Assembly (NCBI RefSeq): GCF_024699925.1
Contig: NZ_JAJOMX010000004.1
Span: 186,001-250,000 of the forward strand
Direction: 5' to 3'
Origin: Mesorhizobium sp. J428
Lineage (GTDB): Bacteria; Pseudomonadota; Alphaproteobacteria; Rhizobiales; Rhizobiaceae
Length of the DNA stretch: 64,000 nucleotides
The translations under genes were made by a program, and so were the position numbers. The notes beneath the pieces were generated by a model that ran no database searches, had not been told where the DNA came from, and saw only the letters and a list, made by a program, of their open reading frames with translations. Shown here one piece after another: positions 35,521 through 44,446 of the stretch. Position 1 is the first letter of the stretch. Every line of letters starts with the position of its first letter.

Positions 35521-37519
35521 GTGGAGCGCACAAGAGCAGCGAAGGTCTTCAGCGATCCCGCGGTGACGCAAAGCCAAACGCTGCCGCAGGTGTTGCTGGC
35601 GCGAGCCAAGGCCACGCCGGCTGCCTTGGCCCAGCGGCACAAGCGCCTCGGCATCTGGCGCGAGTTCACCTGGGCCGACGTGCTCCAGCGGGTCCGCGCC
35701 TTGGCGCTTGGCCTTGACGATCTGGGATTCGGCTCAGGCGACTCAATGATGGTAATCGGCGAGAACGAACCCGAACATTTCTGGGCCGAGTACGCCGCCC
35801 AATCGTTGGGCGGGAAGGTGATCTCGGTCTACCCCGATCAATCCTCCGCCGAGGTTCACTATCTGGCGCGGGATTCGGAGACGCGGATCTTCCTTGTGCA
35901 GGACCAGGAGCAGGTGGACAAGTGCCTCGAGATCGCCGGGGACCTCGAGGGCATCATCGCCATTGTCTACTGGGACGATGCCGGGCTGTGGACCTACGCA
36001 CACCCGCTCTTGCGCTCGTATCAGGCGGTGAGCGATGCCGGAGCCCGCCGTCACGACCAGGACCCGAAGTTATTCGAGGCTCGTGTCGCGCGCGGTAGAC
36101 GCGGCGACATCGCGGTTCTGTCCTATACCTCGGGCACGACCAGCAAGCCGAAAGGCGTTATGATCTCACAGCGCTATCTTTTCGACAACTCCGCCCGGGT
36201 GATGGGCGCGGTCGAAATCGCGCCGGGCACCGAGTACCTCACCTATATTTCCCCGGCTTGGGTTACCGAGCAGATCTTCGGGCTGTCGATCGGGCTGCTT
36301 GCACCGATGGTGGTGAACTTCCCCGAGGGGCCGGAAGAGATACTCGACAACATCCGTGAGCTGGCCGTCAATGCGCTGGTCTTCAGCCCGCGTCAGTGGG
36401 AGAACCTTGCCTCGATTGTGCAGGCGCGGATGCTTAGCGCGGGGCCAATTCGGCGGGCGTTCTACAACTGGGCCATGAGGGTGGGCCGCGACGTCTATGT
36501 CGAGCGGCTTGAAGGGCGTCGGCCTTCGCTTGCAGCGCGCCTGCAGCTGCCGCTGGCCGAGGTTCTGGTGCTTTGGCACCTGCGCGACAACCTAGGCCTG
36601 AGAAAGGCCAGGAACGCCATGTCTGGGGGGGCGCTCATGGCGCCTGACGTCTTCCGCATGTTCCACGCCATGGGCGTGAAGCTGCGCAACGTATACGGGG
36701 CAACAGAAGTCGGACTTCTCACAGCGCATATGGGCGAAAGCTATAAGCTGGAGACCAGCGGGCGCTGGATGCAGGTCAATCCTGTCTATGGCGATCCGCT
36801 CGAATTTCGCATCGCCGAGGACGGCGAGCTCCATGTGCGGGGCGGCTCGGGGTTCGGCGGCTATTTCCGCAAGCCTGACAAGACCGCTGAGGCCCAGACC
36901 AGGGACGGCTGGTACGCGACCGGCGACGCCGTCTCAATGACCGATGATGGAGAGCTCGTGTTCTTCGACCGCGTAAAGGACATGCGGCATCTCTGCAACG
37001 GTCACAGCTATCCGCCGCAGTTCATCGAAACCCGTCTGCGCTACAGCCCCTTCATCAAGGACCTGATGATCCTTGGAGACCAGACGCGCCCCTTCGTGGC
37101 GGCGTTGATCAATATCGATATGGAGAGTGCTGAGCCGCTGGGTCGAGGAGAACCAGCTTAGCTTCTCGACCTATACCGACCTGTCGCAGAAACCCGAGAT
37201 CCTCGAACTGATCAGAGCGGAGGTGGAGCGCATCAACATGCTTCTGCCGGAAGGCTCGCGGGTCCGGCGTTTCGCGAACTTCCCCAAGGAGCTCGATCCC
37301 GACGAGGGCGAGCTGACCCGCAGCCGCAAGCTGCGCCGAGCCTTTCTGGAAGAGCGCTACGCCGATCTAGTGGAGGCGATCTACGGCGGGGACCACAGTG
37401 TCGATCTCGAAATCGCTGTCACCTATCAAGACGGCCGCCGGGGCGTTCTAAGAGTCCACGTCGCCGTTACCGATGTAGAGGGCGCTCCGCGCACCGCCCG
37501 GAAGCAACACGCCGCGTGA
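35521..37519 (+). CDS. AMP-dependent acyl-CoA synthetase embedded in the liv operon, one frameshift
   Basis: This long-chain-type ligase has about 666 residues: GDIAVLSYTSGTTSKPKGVMIS, NVYGATEVGLLTAHMG, GWYATGDAVSMTDDGELVFFDRVKDMRHLCNG and SYPPQFIETRLRYSPFIKDLMI. At 37121-37130 one extra base shifts the frame. The C-terminus LSRWVEENQLSFSTYTDLSQKPEILELIRAEVERIN to RRAFLEERYADLVEAIYGG is in the next frame. Such ligases occur as a fixed partner of LivFGHM clusters for aromatic or other acids, suggesting uptake coupled to CoA activation. Confidence 0.9.
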
Positions 37520-37535
37520 AGGAGTTCACGAAACG

Positions 37536-38420
37536 ATGATCTACGTTATCAACGACATCATCACTGGCGCCCTGATCGGGCTGCTCTATGCTCTGGTCGC
37601 GATGGGGTTCGTGGTGATCTATCGCGCCAGCAAAGTGTTCAACTTCGCCCAGGGCGAACTGGTGATCCTGGGCGGCTTCATCGTGTGGTACACGACCTTC
37701 GAGCTGGGTCTCGACCTCTGGCTGGCGATCCCGCTCTCGCTGCTGCTTTCGGCGCTGGCAGGCTACCTGATCGAGCGGATCTTCCTGACCAAACTGATCG
37801 GAGAAAGTGTATTCTCCATGGTCATGGTCACCGTGGGGCTGTTGATATTGCTGCGCGGGATTGTGCTGCTGCTTTTCGGACCCGCGGTGCGGCCCTTCCC
37901 GGTGATCTTCCCTCTGAAGCCGCTGTTCCTGGGAGAGATGCTGATTCCGATGAACCTCCTGATCGGCGGTCTCATCACCGTGGTCGCGGCGGTCGGGCTC
38001 TCCTGGTTCTTCAATCGGACCCGCGCCGGGCTGCGCATGACGGCGGTGGCCGAGGATCATGTGGTGGCTTCGTCTATGGGGATCTCGGTCAAGGGCTCGA
38101 TCGCCTTCGCCTGGGTCCTGGGCGCGGTTCTCTCCACGGTGGGTGCGATGATCTTCCTGAGCGGCAAGTCGCTCACTTTCCTTGCCTCCGAGATCGGCTT
38201 CGCCGCGCTTCCTGTTGCGCTGTTTGCCGGGCTCGAATCCATCGGCGGACTAATCCTTGCCGGCGTAATCGTGGGCGTGGCACAAAGCTTGGCCACCAAC
38301 TATCTCGATCCGCTGGTGGGCGGTGCGCTCGGTGCTGTCGTGCCCTACCTCATCATGCTGGGCATCCTGCTGATCCGGCCAACCGGACTGTTCGGCTGGC
38401 GCACCATCGAGAGGGTCTGA
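37536..38420 (+). CDS. livH: branched-chain-type ABC permease LivH
   Basis: This 294-residue integral membrane permease has about eight hydrophobic segments. The LivH signature is present at the start (ITGALIGLLYALVAMGFVVIYRASKVFNFAQGELVILGG), and TRAGLRMTAVAEDHVVASSMGISV is the cytoplasmic coupling helix that contacts the ATPases. It forms half of the transmembrane channel with LivM, whose gene starts 3 bp downstream. Confidence 0.94.
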   Translation: MIYVINDIITGALIGLLYALVAMGFVVIYRASKVFNFAQGELVILGGFIVWYTTFELGLDLWLAIPLSLLLSALAGYLIERIFLTKLIGESVFSMVMVTVGLLILLRGIVLLLFGPAVRPFPVIFPLKPLFLGEMLIPMNLLIGGLITVVAAVGLSWFFNRTRAGLRMTAVAEDHVVASSMGISVKGSIAFAWVLGAVLSTVGAMIFLSGKSLTFLASEIGFAALPVALFAGLESIGGLILAGVIVGVAQSLATNYLDPLVGGALGAVVPYLIMLGILLIRPTGLFGWRTIERV

Positions 38421-38423
38421 GCG

Positions 38424-39476
38424 ATGGATCCTTCCGGCATCTTCGCCACCAGCTACCGCGCCGACCGGCGGCTGGTCCGCACCCGCTGGCAAGCGCTTTC
38501 GCTCATCCTATTCATCGCGGTGCTGCTGGCGGCGCCCTATCTGGTAGGGCCGCGGATCGTCGCCATCCTCAACATCATGTACATCAGCGCCGTGGTCGCC
38601 GTGGGGCTTCAGATCTGCACCGGCTATGCCGGTCAGATCAACCTCGGTCAGGCGGCATTCATGGGAGTTGGCGCCTATACGGCTGCGATCCTGGCCGAGA
38701 AGACCGGGCTAACCTTCCTTCTGACAATCCCCATCGCCGGTTTCGCAGCGGCTGTCTTCGGCTTCCTCTTCGGGCTGACGGCGGCGCGGATCAAGGGCTT
38801 CTACTTGGCGCTCACCACCATCGCTGCACAATTCATCTTCCACTTCGCGGTACTCAATCTGCCCTCGTCCTGGCTTGGGGGATCGAACGGGGTGACCGTG
38901 CCGCCGGCCACGCTTTTCGGATTGCGGATCGTGAGCGAAGGCGCGCAGTACTACCTTATGCTGTTCGTTGCCGCGATCATGGTGGCCGGCGCCTTCGGAA
39001 TCGTCCGCTCGCGCTTCGGGCGTGCCTTCGTGGCGGTCCGCGACGACGACGTGGCCGCCGGCATCATGGGCATCAATGTCGCCGCCACCAAGGCCAACGC
39101 CTTCCTGATCGGCGCATTCTACGCCGGGGTGGGCGGCGGGCTCTGGGCCTACCTGATCCGCTTCGTCGGCGTGGATCAGTTCACCCTGTTCAACTCGGTG
39201 TTCTTCATAGCGATGATTATTGTTGGCGGCATGGGCTCTGTCGTCGGTGCGCTCATCGGGGTCTTCGTGATCCGCGTGATTCAGGAGATCATCGCAACCG
39301 TTGGGCCGAACATTGCCGACAGCGTCACCTTCCTCGGCGGCGACATCGTCTTCGCGGGAATGAACGTGATCCTGGGCGGGGTCATTGCCCTCTTCATGAT
39401 CCTCGAGCCCAAGGGACTGATGCATCGCTGGACCATCCTGAAGTCGTCTTACCGCATCTGGCCGTTCCCCTATTGA
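38424..39476 (+). CDS. livM: branched-chain-type ABC permease LivM
   Basis: This 350-residue permease contains the LivM signature AVVAVGLQICTGYAGQINLGQAAFMGVGAYTAAIL, a coupling region SRFGRAFVAVRDDDVAAGIMGINVAATKANAFLIGAFYAG, and a C-terminal stretch GMNVILGGVIALFMILEPKGL. It pairs with LivH to form the channel. The frame is intact and it follows livH by 3 bp. Confidence 0.94.
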   Translation: MDPSGIFATSYRADRRLVRTRWQALSLILFIAVLLAAPYLVGPRIVAILNIMYISAVVAVGLQICTGYAGQINLGQAAFMGVGAYTAAILAEKTGLTFLLTIPIAGFAAAVFGFLFGLTAARIKGFYLALTTIAAQFIFHFAVLNLPSSWLGGSNGVTVPPATLFGLRIVSEGAQYYLMLFVAAIMVAGAFGIVRSRFGRAFVAVRDDDVAAGIMGINVAATKANAFLIGAFYAGVGGGLWAYLIRFVGVDQFTLFNSVFFIAMIIVGGMGSVVGALIGVFVIRVIQEIIATVGPNIADSVTFLGGDIVFAGMNVILGGVIALFMILEPKGLMHRWTILKSSYRIWPFPY

Positions 39477-39507
39477 CCAGGGCCGGCCCTCAACTGGGAG
39501 AAAGAAA

Positions 39508-40746
39508 ATGACAACGTCGTTGAAATCGAGGTGCCGCACTCTTCTTGCGGCGGGCGCAATGGCACTGGCCTGGGCACTGCCGCTGAAGGCGCAGGAGGAA
39601 ACCCGCTACAACGTGGCGCTCCTGTCGGACTTCTCGGGGCCTTATGCCGACATCATGCCGATCCTCGCGGCGGGGCGCGAGAAGGTGATCGACTGGTGGA
39701 ACGCCACCCGCGGCGCGCAACTGGGTGTGACGCTGAACTACAAGAACTACGAGACCCGCTATGACGCCGCCCAGGTGGCAAGCCTGTGGCCCGGCATCAA
39801 GTCCGAACTCGAGCCCATCGCGGTAATCGGCCTCGGCGGCCCCGACGTCGCCGCACTGTCCGAGCGCCTGCCCGAGGACAAGATCCCGATGTTCATGGCC
39901 ACCGCCGCGTACGGCTATGCGTGGAAACCGGACTCCTGGATTTTCAATCCCCGTCCCACCTACTCACACGAGAGTGCGGGCTTCCTGAACTGGCTGCGCC
40001 GGAAGCGGGGCGGTGATGGCCCCATCAAGGCAGCGATCATGGCCTCGGAGGCCTCGCCGGCCTATGTGGACATGGCCAAGGGCCTGGAGAAATACGCCGA
40101 AGAGCACCCCGACGAGATCGAACTGGTTGAGGTGATCTATACGGAAGTGCAGCCGACCGATCTGACGGCGCAGATGCGCCGCGTGGCACGCTCGGGCGCC
40201 GACGCCCTGATCATCCAGACCAACACTTCGATCGTAGTTGCCGCAAAGCGCGGCCTGCAGGCCAATGGCGCCGATGTGCCGATCATGATGAGTTCGCACA
40301 ATGGCCTTCCCGCCTCGGGCAAAGCCCTGGGCGGCCTCGAACAGCTTGAAGGCGACTACGAAGCCTACGGCATGGCCATCGCGGCCGACGAGGATACGCC
40401 GCCCCGCCAGTTCTACCAGACCCTGTCCGACAGTTACGGCCTGAAGGCGCCTTGGAACGTAGTGACTGCCATGGGCATCTCCCAAGGGCTTTTTGCCGTT
40501 ACGGTGATCGAACATGCGATAGAAGCCAACGGTCCGGAGGGCCTGACCGGCGAGAAGGTGCGCGAGGCGCTTTTCGCAGAACCGATCACTACAGAAGAAA
40601 CCCACGGTTTCCTTCCCACGCTGTCCTTCACGCCTGAGGCACCCTTCCCCCTGAAGGGACTTCAGGTCAACGTCGGCAGCGTGCGCGACGGCAAGATCGT
40701 GGTCGACGCCACCGGTGCCGCCATCCCCAACGTCGAGAAGTGGTGA
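39508..40746 (+). CDS. livK: periplasmic substrate-binding protein, LivK type
   Basis: This 412-residue type I periplasmic binding protein has a Sec signal peptide (residues 1-28, cleavage near PLKAQ) and a lobe fold beginning TRYNVALLSDFSGPYADIMPILAAGREKVIDWWNA. Further family blocks are VIGLGGPDVAALSERLPEDKIPMF and GPIKAAIMASEASPAYVDMA. The ligand is unknown. The neighbouring acyl-CoA ligases suggest a carboxylic acid rather than an amino acid. A strong hairpin follows the gene. Confidence 0.92.
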   Translation: MTTSLKSRCRTLLAAGAMALAWALPLKAQEETRYNVALLSDFSGPYADIMPILAAGREKVIDWWNATRGAQLGVTLNYKNYETRYDAAQVASLWPGIKSELEPIAVIGLGGPDVAALSERLPEDKIPMFMATAAYGYAWKPDSWIFNPRPTYSHESAGFLNWLRRKRGGDGPIKAAIMASEASPAYVDMAKGLEKYAEEHPDEIELVEVIYTEVQPTDLTAQMRRVARSGADALIIQTNTSIVVAAKRGLQANGADVPIMMSSHNGLPASGKALGGLEQLEGDYEAYGMAIAADEDTPPRQFYQTLSDSYGLKAPWNVVTAMGISQGLFAVTVIEHAIEANGPEGLTGEKVREALFAEPITTEETHGFLPTLSFTPEAPFPLKGLQVNVGSVRDGKIVVDATGAAIPNVEKW

Positions 40747-40752
40747 GACCTG

Positions 40753-40780
40753 CCGGGCACCGCCCGCTCGTGGTGCCCGG
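40753..40780 (+). terminator. intercistronic hairpin between livK and livF
   Basis: CCGGGCACC and GGTGCCCGG form a perfect 9-bp stem around a 10-base loop. No U-run follows, so it is more likely an mRNA-stabilising or attenuating hairpin that lets the binding protein be made in excess over the ATPase than a full terminator. Confidence 0.6.
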
Positions 40781-40809
40781 CCCTATCCTAAGAACGGGGC
40801 AAGCGGCCG

Positions 40810-41601
40810 ATGCTGGAACTTCACAATGTAGAGGTTACCTATTCCGATGTCATCCTTGCGCTGAAGGGCGTTTCCCTGAGCCTTCGGGAAGGGCAGTGCG
40901 TCGCGCTCCTTGGCGGCAACGGCGCCGGCAAGAGCACGACCCTCAAGGCAATCTCGGGCACGCTGAAATCCGAAGACGGAAAGGTGTCGGCCGGAGCAAT
41001 CACCCTCGAGGGCACTCCGATCCATAACCTGGAAGCTTCGGAGGTTGTGCGGCGCGGCCTCATCCACGTGATGGAAGGCCGCCGCGTGCTGCGCCACATG
41101 ACAGCGGAGCAGAACCTGATTGTCGGGGGACACATGGTGCCTGACCGGGCCGAGCTGAAGCGACGGCTCGATCACGTCTACATGCTGATGCCGCGCCTCG
41201 CTGACCTGAAGTCCCGCACGGCGGGCTTCATGTCGGGCGGCGAACAGCAGCTCCTTCTGATCGGCCGCGCGATGATGGCCCGGCCTAAGATCATCGCCAT
41301 CGATGAGCCTTCGCTCGGCCTCGCTCCGCTGATGATCCGCGACGTCTACGAGGTGCTGAGCCGGCTGAAGGAGGAGGGCACGACCTTCTTTTTGGTTGAG
41401 CAGAACAGCGCCGCGGGGCTGGGATTGGCCGATTACGCCTATGTGCTGGAGAACGGCCGGGTGGTTCTCGACGGGCGCGCCGATAAGCTGGCCCAGAACG
41501 AGGACGTGAAGGAATTCTACCTCGGCGTGACCGCCTCAGGCGAACGCAAGAGTTATCGCGAGGTCAAGCACTACCGCCGGCGCAAGCGCTGGCTCGGATG
41601 A
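40810..41601 (+). CDS. livF: branched-chain-type ABC transporter ATP-binding protein LivF
   Basis: This 263-residue ATPase has Walker A LLGGNGAGKSTTLKAISG, the LivF-typical HVMEGRRVLRHMTAEQNLIVGGH, signature FMSGGEQQLLLIGRAMMA, Walker B IIAIDEPSLGLAP and H-loop TTFFLVEQNSAAGLGLADYAYVLENGRVVLDG. It completes the LivFGHMK set. The C-terminus has an extra basic tail (YREVKHYRRRKRWLG) common in homologues that neighbour AMP-ligases. Confidence 0.94.
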   Translation: MLELHNVEVTYSDVILALKGVSLSLREGQCVALLGGNGAGKSTTLKAISGTLKSEDGKVSAGAITLEGTPIHNLEASEVVRRGLIHVMEGRRVLRHMTAEQNLIVGGHMVPDRAELKRRLDHVYMLMPRLADLKSRTAGFMSGGEQQLLLIGRAMMARPKIIAIDEPSLGLAPLMIRDVYEVLSRLKEEGTTFFLVEQNSAAGLGLADYAYVLENGRVVLDGRADKLAQNEDVKEFYLGVTASGERKSYREVKHYRRRKRWLG

Positions 41602-41616
41602 TGAACAGGGGGAGGC

Positions 41617-42405
41617 ATGAAACACATTCTCGACCTCAAGGGACGGACAGCGCTGGTGACCGGCGGTGGACAAGGCGTGGGGCGCCAGGTCGCCCTCTAT
41701 CTGGCGCAGTTCGGCGCCGGCGCCGTTGTGATCAACGATTTCCACGCCGACCGCGCCGAAGCGGTGGCATCCGAGGTAGCGGCGCTCGGTGCGAAGGCGC
41801 TGCCCCTGGCCTTCGACGTCTCCGATTTCGAGGCCGTCGGCGGCGCGTTCGCCAGGGCGCGTGAGGCGCTGGGCGGGGTCGACATCCTGGTGAACAACGC
41901 CGGCAATGCAGGCCCGACCTCGCGCCTCGACGATTTGGTTCCTTTCTGGGAATCCGGTCCCGACGAGTGGCGACGCTGGTTGGCCACCAACTTAGACGGC
42001 GTGCTCAACTGCACCCGCCACGCCATGCCCGGCATGATCAAGGGCGGTTACGGTCGGATTGTCACCGTGATCTCGGACGCCGGCCGCGTCGGCGAACCGC
42101 ACCTGGCTGTCTATTCCGGTGCCAAGGCCGGCGCTGCGGGCTTCATGCGCGCCATCGCCAAAGCCGGCGGCCGCTTCGGGATCACCGCCAACTGCGTTGC
42201 CCTCGGCGGCACACGGACCCCCGCGGTGACCGATCTGATCCCCGACGAAGCCGCTGAGAAAAAGGTCCTTTCGCAATACCTGATCCGTCGCCTCGGTGAA
42301 CCGGAGGATCCGGCGGGCCTGATCCTCTTCCTCTGCTCGGACGCGGCGAGCTGGATCACCGGCCAGACCTATCCGGTCAACGGGGGATACTCGTTTGCGG
42401 TCTGA
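41617..42405 (+). CDS. short-chain dehydrogenase/reductase
   Basis: This 262-residue classical SDR has ALVTGGGQGVGRQVALYL, DILVNNAGNAGPTSRLD, a Ser in VTVISDAGRVGEPHLAVYSGAKAGAAGFMRAIAK with YxxxK, and SWITGQTYPVNGGYSFAV at the end. It would oxidise a hydroxyacyl-CoA or alcohol intermediate. It starts 15 bp after livF and is convergent with the CoA transferase gene. Confidence 0.9.
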   Translation: MKHILDLKGRTALVTGGGQGVGRQVALYLAQFGAGAVVINDFHADRAEAVASEVAALGAKALPLAFDVSDFEAVGGAFARAREALGGVDILVNNAGNAGPTSRLDDLVPFWESGPDEWRRWLATNLDGVLNCTRHAMPGMIKGGYGRIVTVISDAGRVGEPHLAVYSGAKAGAAGFMRAIAKAGGRFGITANCVALGGTRTPAVTDLIPDEAAEKKVLSQYLIRRLGEPEDPAGLILFLCSDAASWITGQTYPVNGGYSFAV

Positions 42406-42423
42406 CCTAGGGAAGGCGGGCCA

Positions 42424-43527
42424 CTATCCGCGGCCCCGCCCCAGAACGCCGTCGGTATCGGCCCCAAGCTCCGGAGCCGGGCTACTTGGGCTGCTCTCGA
42501 ACCCGTCGAACTTCAGAGGCTGAACCAGATGTGTCTCGCTCCCCCCGTCCGGCAGCGCCAGGGTCCGCAGCAGTCCGCGGGCGCGAACATGCGGATCGGC
42601 AAGGGTCTCGGTCAGGCTGTTGACCGGGCCCCAGGGCACGCCGGCCTTGTCGAACAGGAGGCCCCACGCGTCGCGCGCCCGGGTGACGATCACCGCGGCG
42701 ATATCCTCGCGCAGCGCATCTTTTCGCGCTGCGCGGTCGCGGCCCTTCAGGCCGGCAAGCTTCGGCCTGCCGATCACCTCGCAGAAGGGGCGCCAGAACC
42801 AATCCTCATGCGCGATCGAAAGCGTTATGAGCTTGCCGTCGCCGCAGGTGAAGACGCCATAGGCCGGCTCGGCGATGAAGTTGCCCAGGGGAGTGCCGTT
42901 GGCCTCGGGTACCAGGAAGGCGGTGAGCATCGAAACCACGGCATCCGACATCGAAACGTCCACGTAGCGCCCCCGCCCCGTCCGCCGGGCCGAGATCGTG
43001 GCCGAGAGGACCGCGATGGCCGCGAACAGTGCCGCGCCTATATCGGCCAGGGGAACTCGCGGCACTTCGCCTGGCAGGCCCGCGTTGGCCTGCCCGGCCA
43101 GAAGCCCGCCCACGCCCTCGTAGCTCAGATCGTGGCCGGCCCGGTCGCGATAGGGCCCGTCCTGCCCGTATCCCGAGATCGACACGTAGACGAGGCGCGG
43201 ATTGACCTTGCGCATCTCCTCGAACCCTGCCCCGAGAGCAGCGAGCTTGCCGGGGCGAAACCCCTCAACGATAACGTCCGTCTCCGCGGCCAATTCGCGG
43301 AACCGCGCCAGCTCTTGGGGTACCTTAAGGTCCAGGGCCACGCTCTTCTTGCCCCGGTTCAGCGCCTTGAACAGCGGCGCGAACTGCCGCGCCGGGTCGC
43401 CCATGCCCGGCCGCTCCACCATGATCACCTCGGCGCCCATGTCCGACAGCAGCATCGTGGCATAGGGGCCCGGAAACTGCTCGGCCAGACTCAGGATCCT
43501 CAGCCCTTCGAGCGGTGCGTTGCTCAT
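42424..43527 (-). CDS. CaiB/BaiF family CoA transferase (class III)
   Basis: This 367-residue class III CoA transferase begins GLRILSLAEQFPGPYATMLLSDMGAEVIMVERPGMGDPAR, with the conserved catalytic-Asp region in RAGHDLSYEGVGGLLAGQA and a C-terminal SLTETLADPHVRARGLL. It moves CoA between an acyl-CoA and a free acid, so it could activate the substrate without ATP. It is transcribed away from the enoyl-CoA hydratase gene at 43638. Confidence 0.92.
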   Translation of the reverse strand: MSNAPLEGLRILSLAEQFPGPYATMLLSDMGAEVIMVERPGMGDPARQFAPLFKALNRGKKSVALDLKVPQELARFRELAAETDVIVEGFRPGKLAALGAGFEEMRKVNPRLVYVSISGYGQDGPYRDRAGHDLSYEGVGGLLAGQANAGLPGEVPRVPLADIGAALFAAIAVLSATISARRTGRGRYVDVSMSDAVVSMLTAFLVPEANGTPLGNFIAEPAYGVFTCGDGKLITLSIAHEDWFWRPFCEVIGRPKLAGLKGRDRAARKDALREDIAAVIVTRARDAWGLLFDKAGVPWGPVNSLTETLADPHVRARGLLRTLALPDGGSETHLVQPLKFDGFESSPSSPAPELGADTDGVLGRGRG

Positions 43528-43637
43528 CGCCGCCTCCCATCCTTGTTCCGCCCGCGTGCGGGCCCCTTATTCCACCGCGCGCGGCGCCGGAGATCAACCC
43601 CAAAAATCACCATTTTTTGCAATGTCTTCAGGAGGTT

Positions 43638-44429
43638 ATGTTGACTGAAGATCGAAAGACCGTGTCGGTCGAACGCGTTGGGCAAACCCAGTGGATCACC
43701 TTTCGGCGCAGCGAGCAGATGAACGCGATGTCGATGCAGATGCTCGACGAGATGGCCGGGGCGCTTGTCCAGGCGATGACCGACGACGAGGTGCGCGCGG
43801 TGGCGCTCACCGGTTCGGGCCGCGCCTTCTGCGCCGGAGCCGATCTCAAGGAGGTGAGCGAGGCCGAGTTGAAGCCGGGCGAGCCGGATCTGCTCGATCG
43901 CGTTGATCACGCTTTCGGACTCATCCGCAGCGGCCCCAAGCCGGTGATCGCCGCGGTAAACGGCCTGACCCTGGCGGGCGGCCTGGAAATGGTGATGGCC
44001 TGCGATCTGGTGTTCGCAGCCGAAAGCGCAAAGCTCGGCGACGCCCATTCCAACTTCGGCGTCTTCCCCGGAGCCGGCGGCGCCGCCATTCTGCCGCGCC
44101 GGATCGGGCTCAACCGCGCAAAGTACCTCTTGTTCTCGGGCGAACACGTATCGGCCCGCGAGATGATGGACTGGGGGCTTGTGAACAAGGTCGTGCCCGA
44201 TGACGAGCTACGCGACACGGTGCAGGCCTTCACCGATAAGCTTGCCGAGAAGAGCCCCGCCGTGCTGCGGCGGATGAAGGCCGTGGCGAACCGGGCGATG
44301 AACGTGGACGAGCCCGCCGCCCTGGCCGAGGAAATGCTGAACCTGCGTGCGCACATGCGCTCGTGGGACATCCGGGAAGGGCTCGCGGCCTTTGCCGAGA
44401 AACGCAAACCGCAATTCAGGGGCTACTGA
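43638..44429 (+). CDS. enoyl-CoA hydratase/isomerase family protein
   Basis: This 263-residue crotonase has oxyanion-hole segments GRAFCAGADLKEVSE and GLTLAGGLEMVMACDLVFAAESAKLGDAHSNFGVFPGAGGAAILPRRIG, with Glu/Asp catalytic positions plausible, and the C-terminal helix DIREGLAAFAEKRKPQFRG. GGAGG at 43631-43635 sits close to ATG 43638; a TTG three bases on would be better spaced. An A/T palindrome AAAATCACCATTTT lies about 25 bp upstream. Confidence 0.9.
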   Translation: MLTEDRKTVSVERVGQTQWITFRRSEQMNAMSMQMLDEMAGALVQAMTDDEVRAVALTGSGRAFCAGADLKEVSEAELKPGEPDLLDRVDHAFGLIRSGPKPVIAAVNGLTLAGGLEMVMACDLVFAAESAKLGDAHSNFGVFPGAGGAAILPRRIGLNRAKYLLFSGEHVSAREMMDWGLVNKVVPDDELRDTVQAFTDKLAEKSPAVLRRMKAVANRAMNVDEPAALAEEMLNLRAHMRSWDIREGLAAFAEKRKPQFRGY

Positions 44430-44446
44430 GCCCGGAGGGAAATACG

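Noticed and set aside
37685..39511. 608-residue plus-strand frame across livH and livM
   Set aside because: It is Arg- and Gly-rich with no recognisable motif and overlaps two well-defined permeases in another frame.
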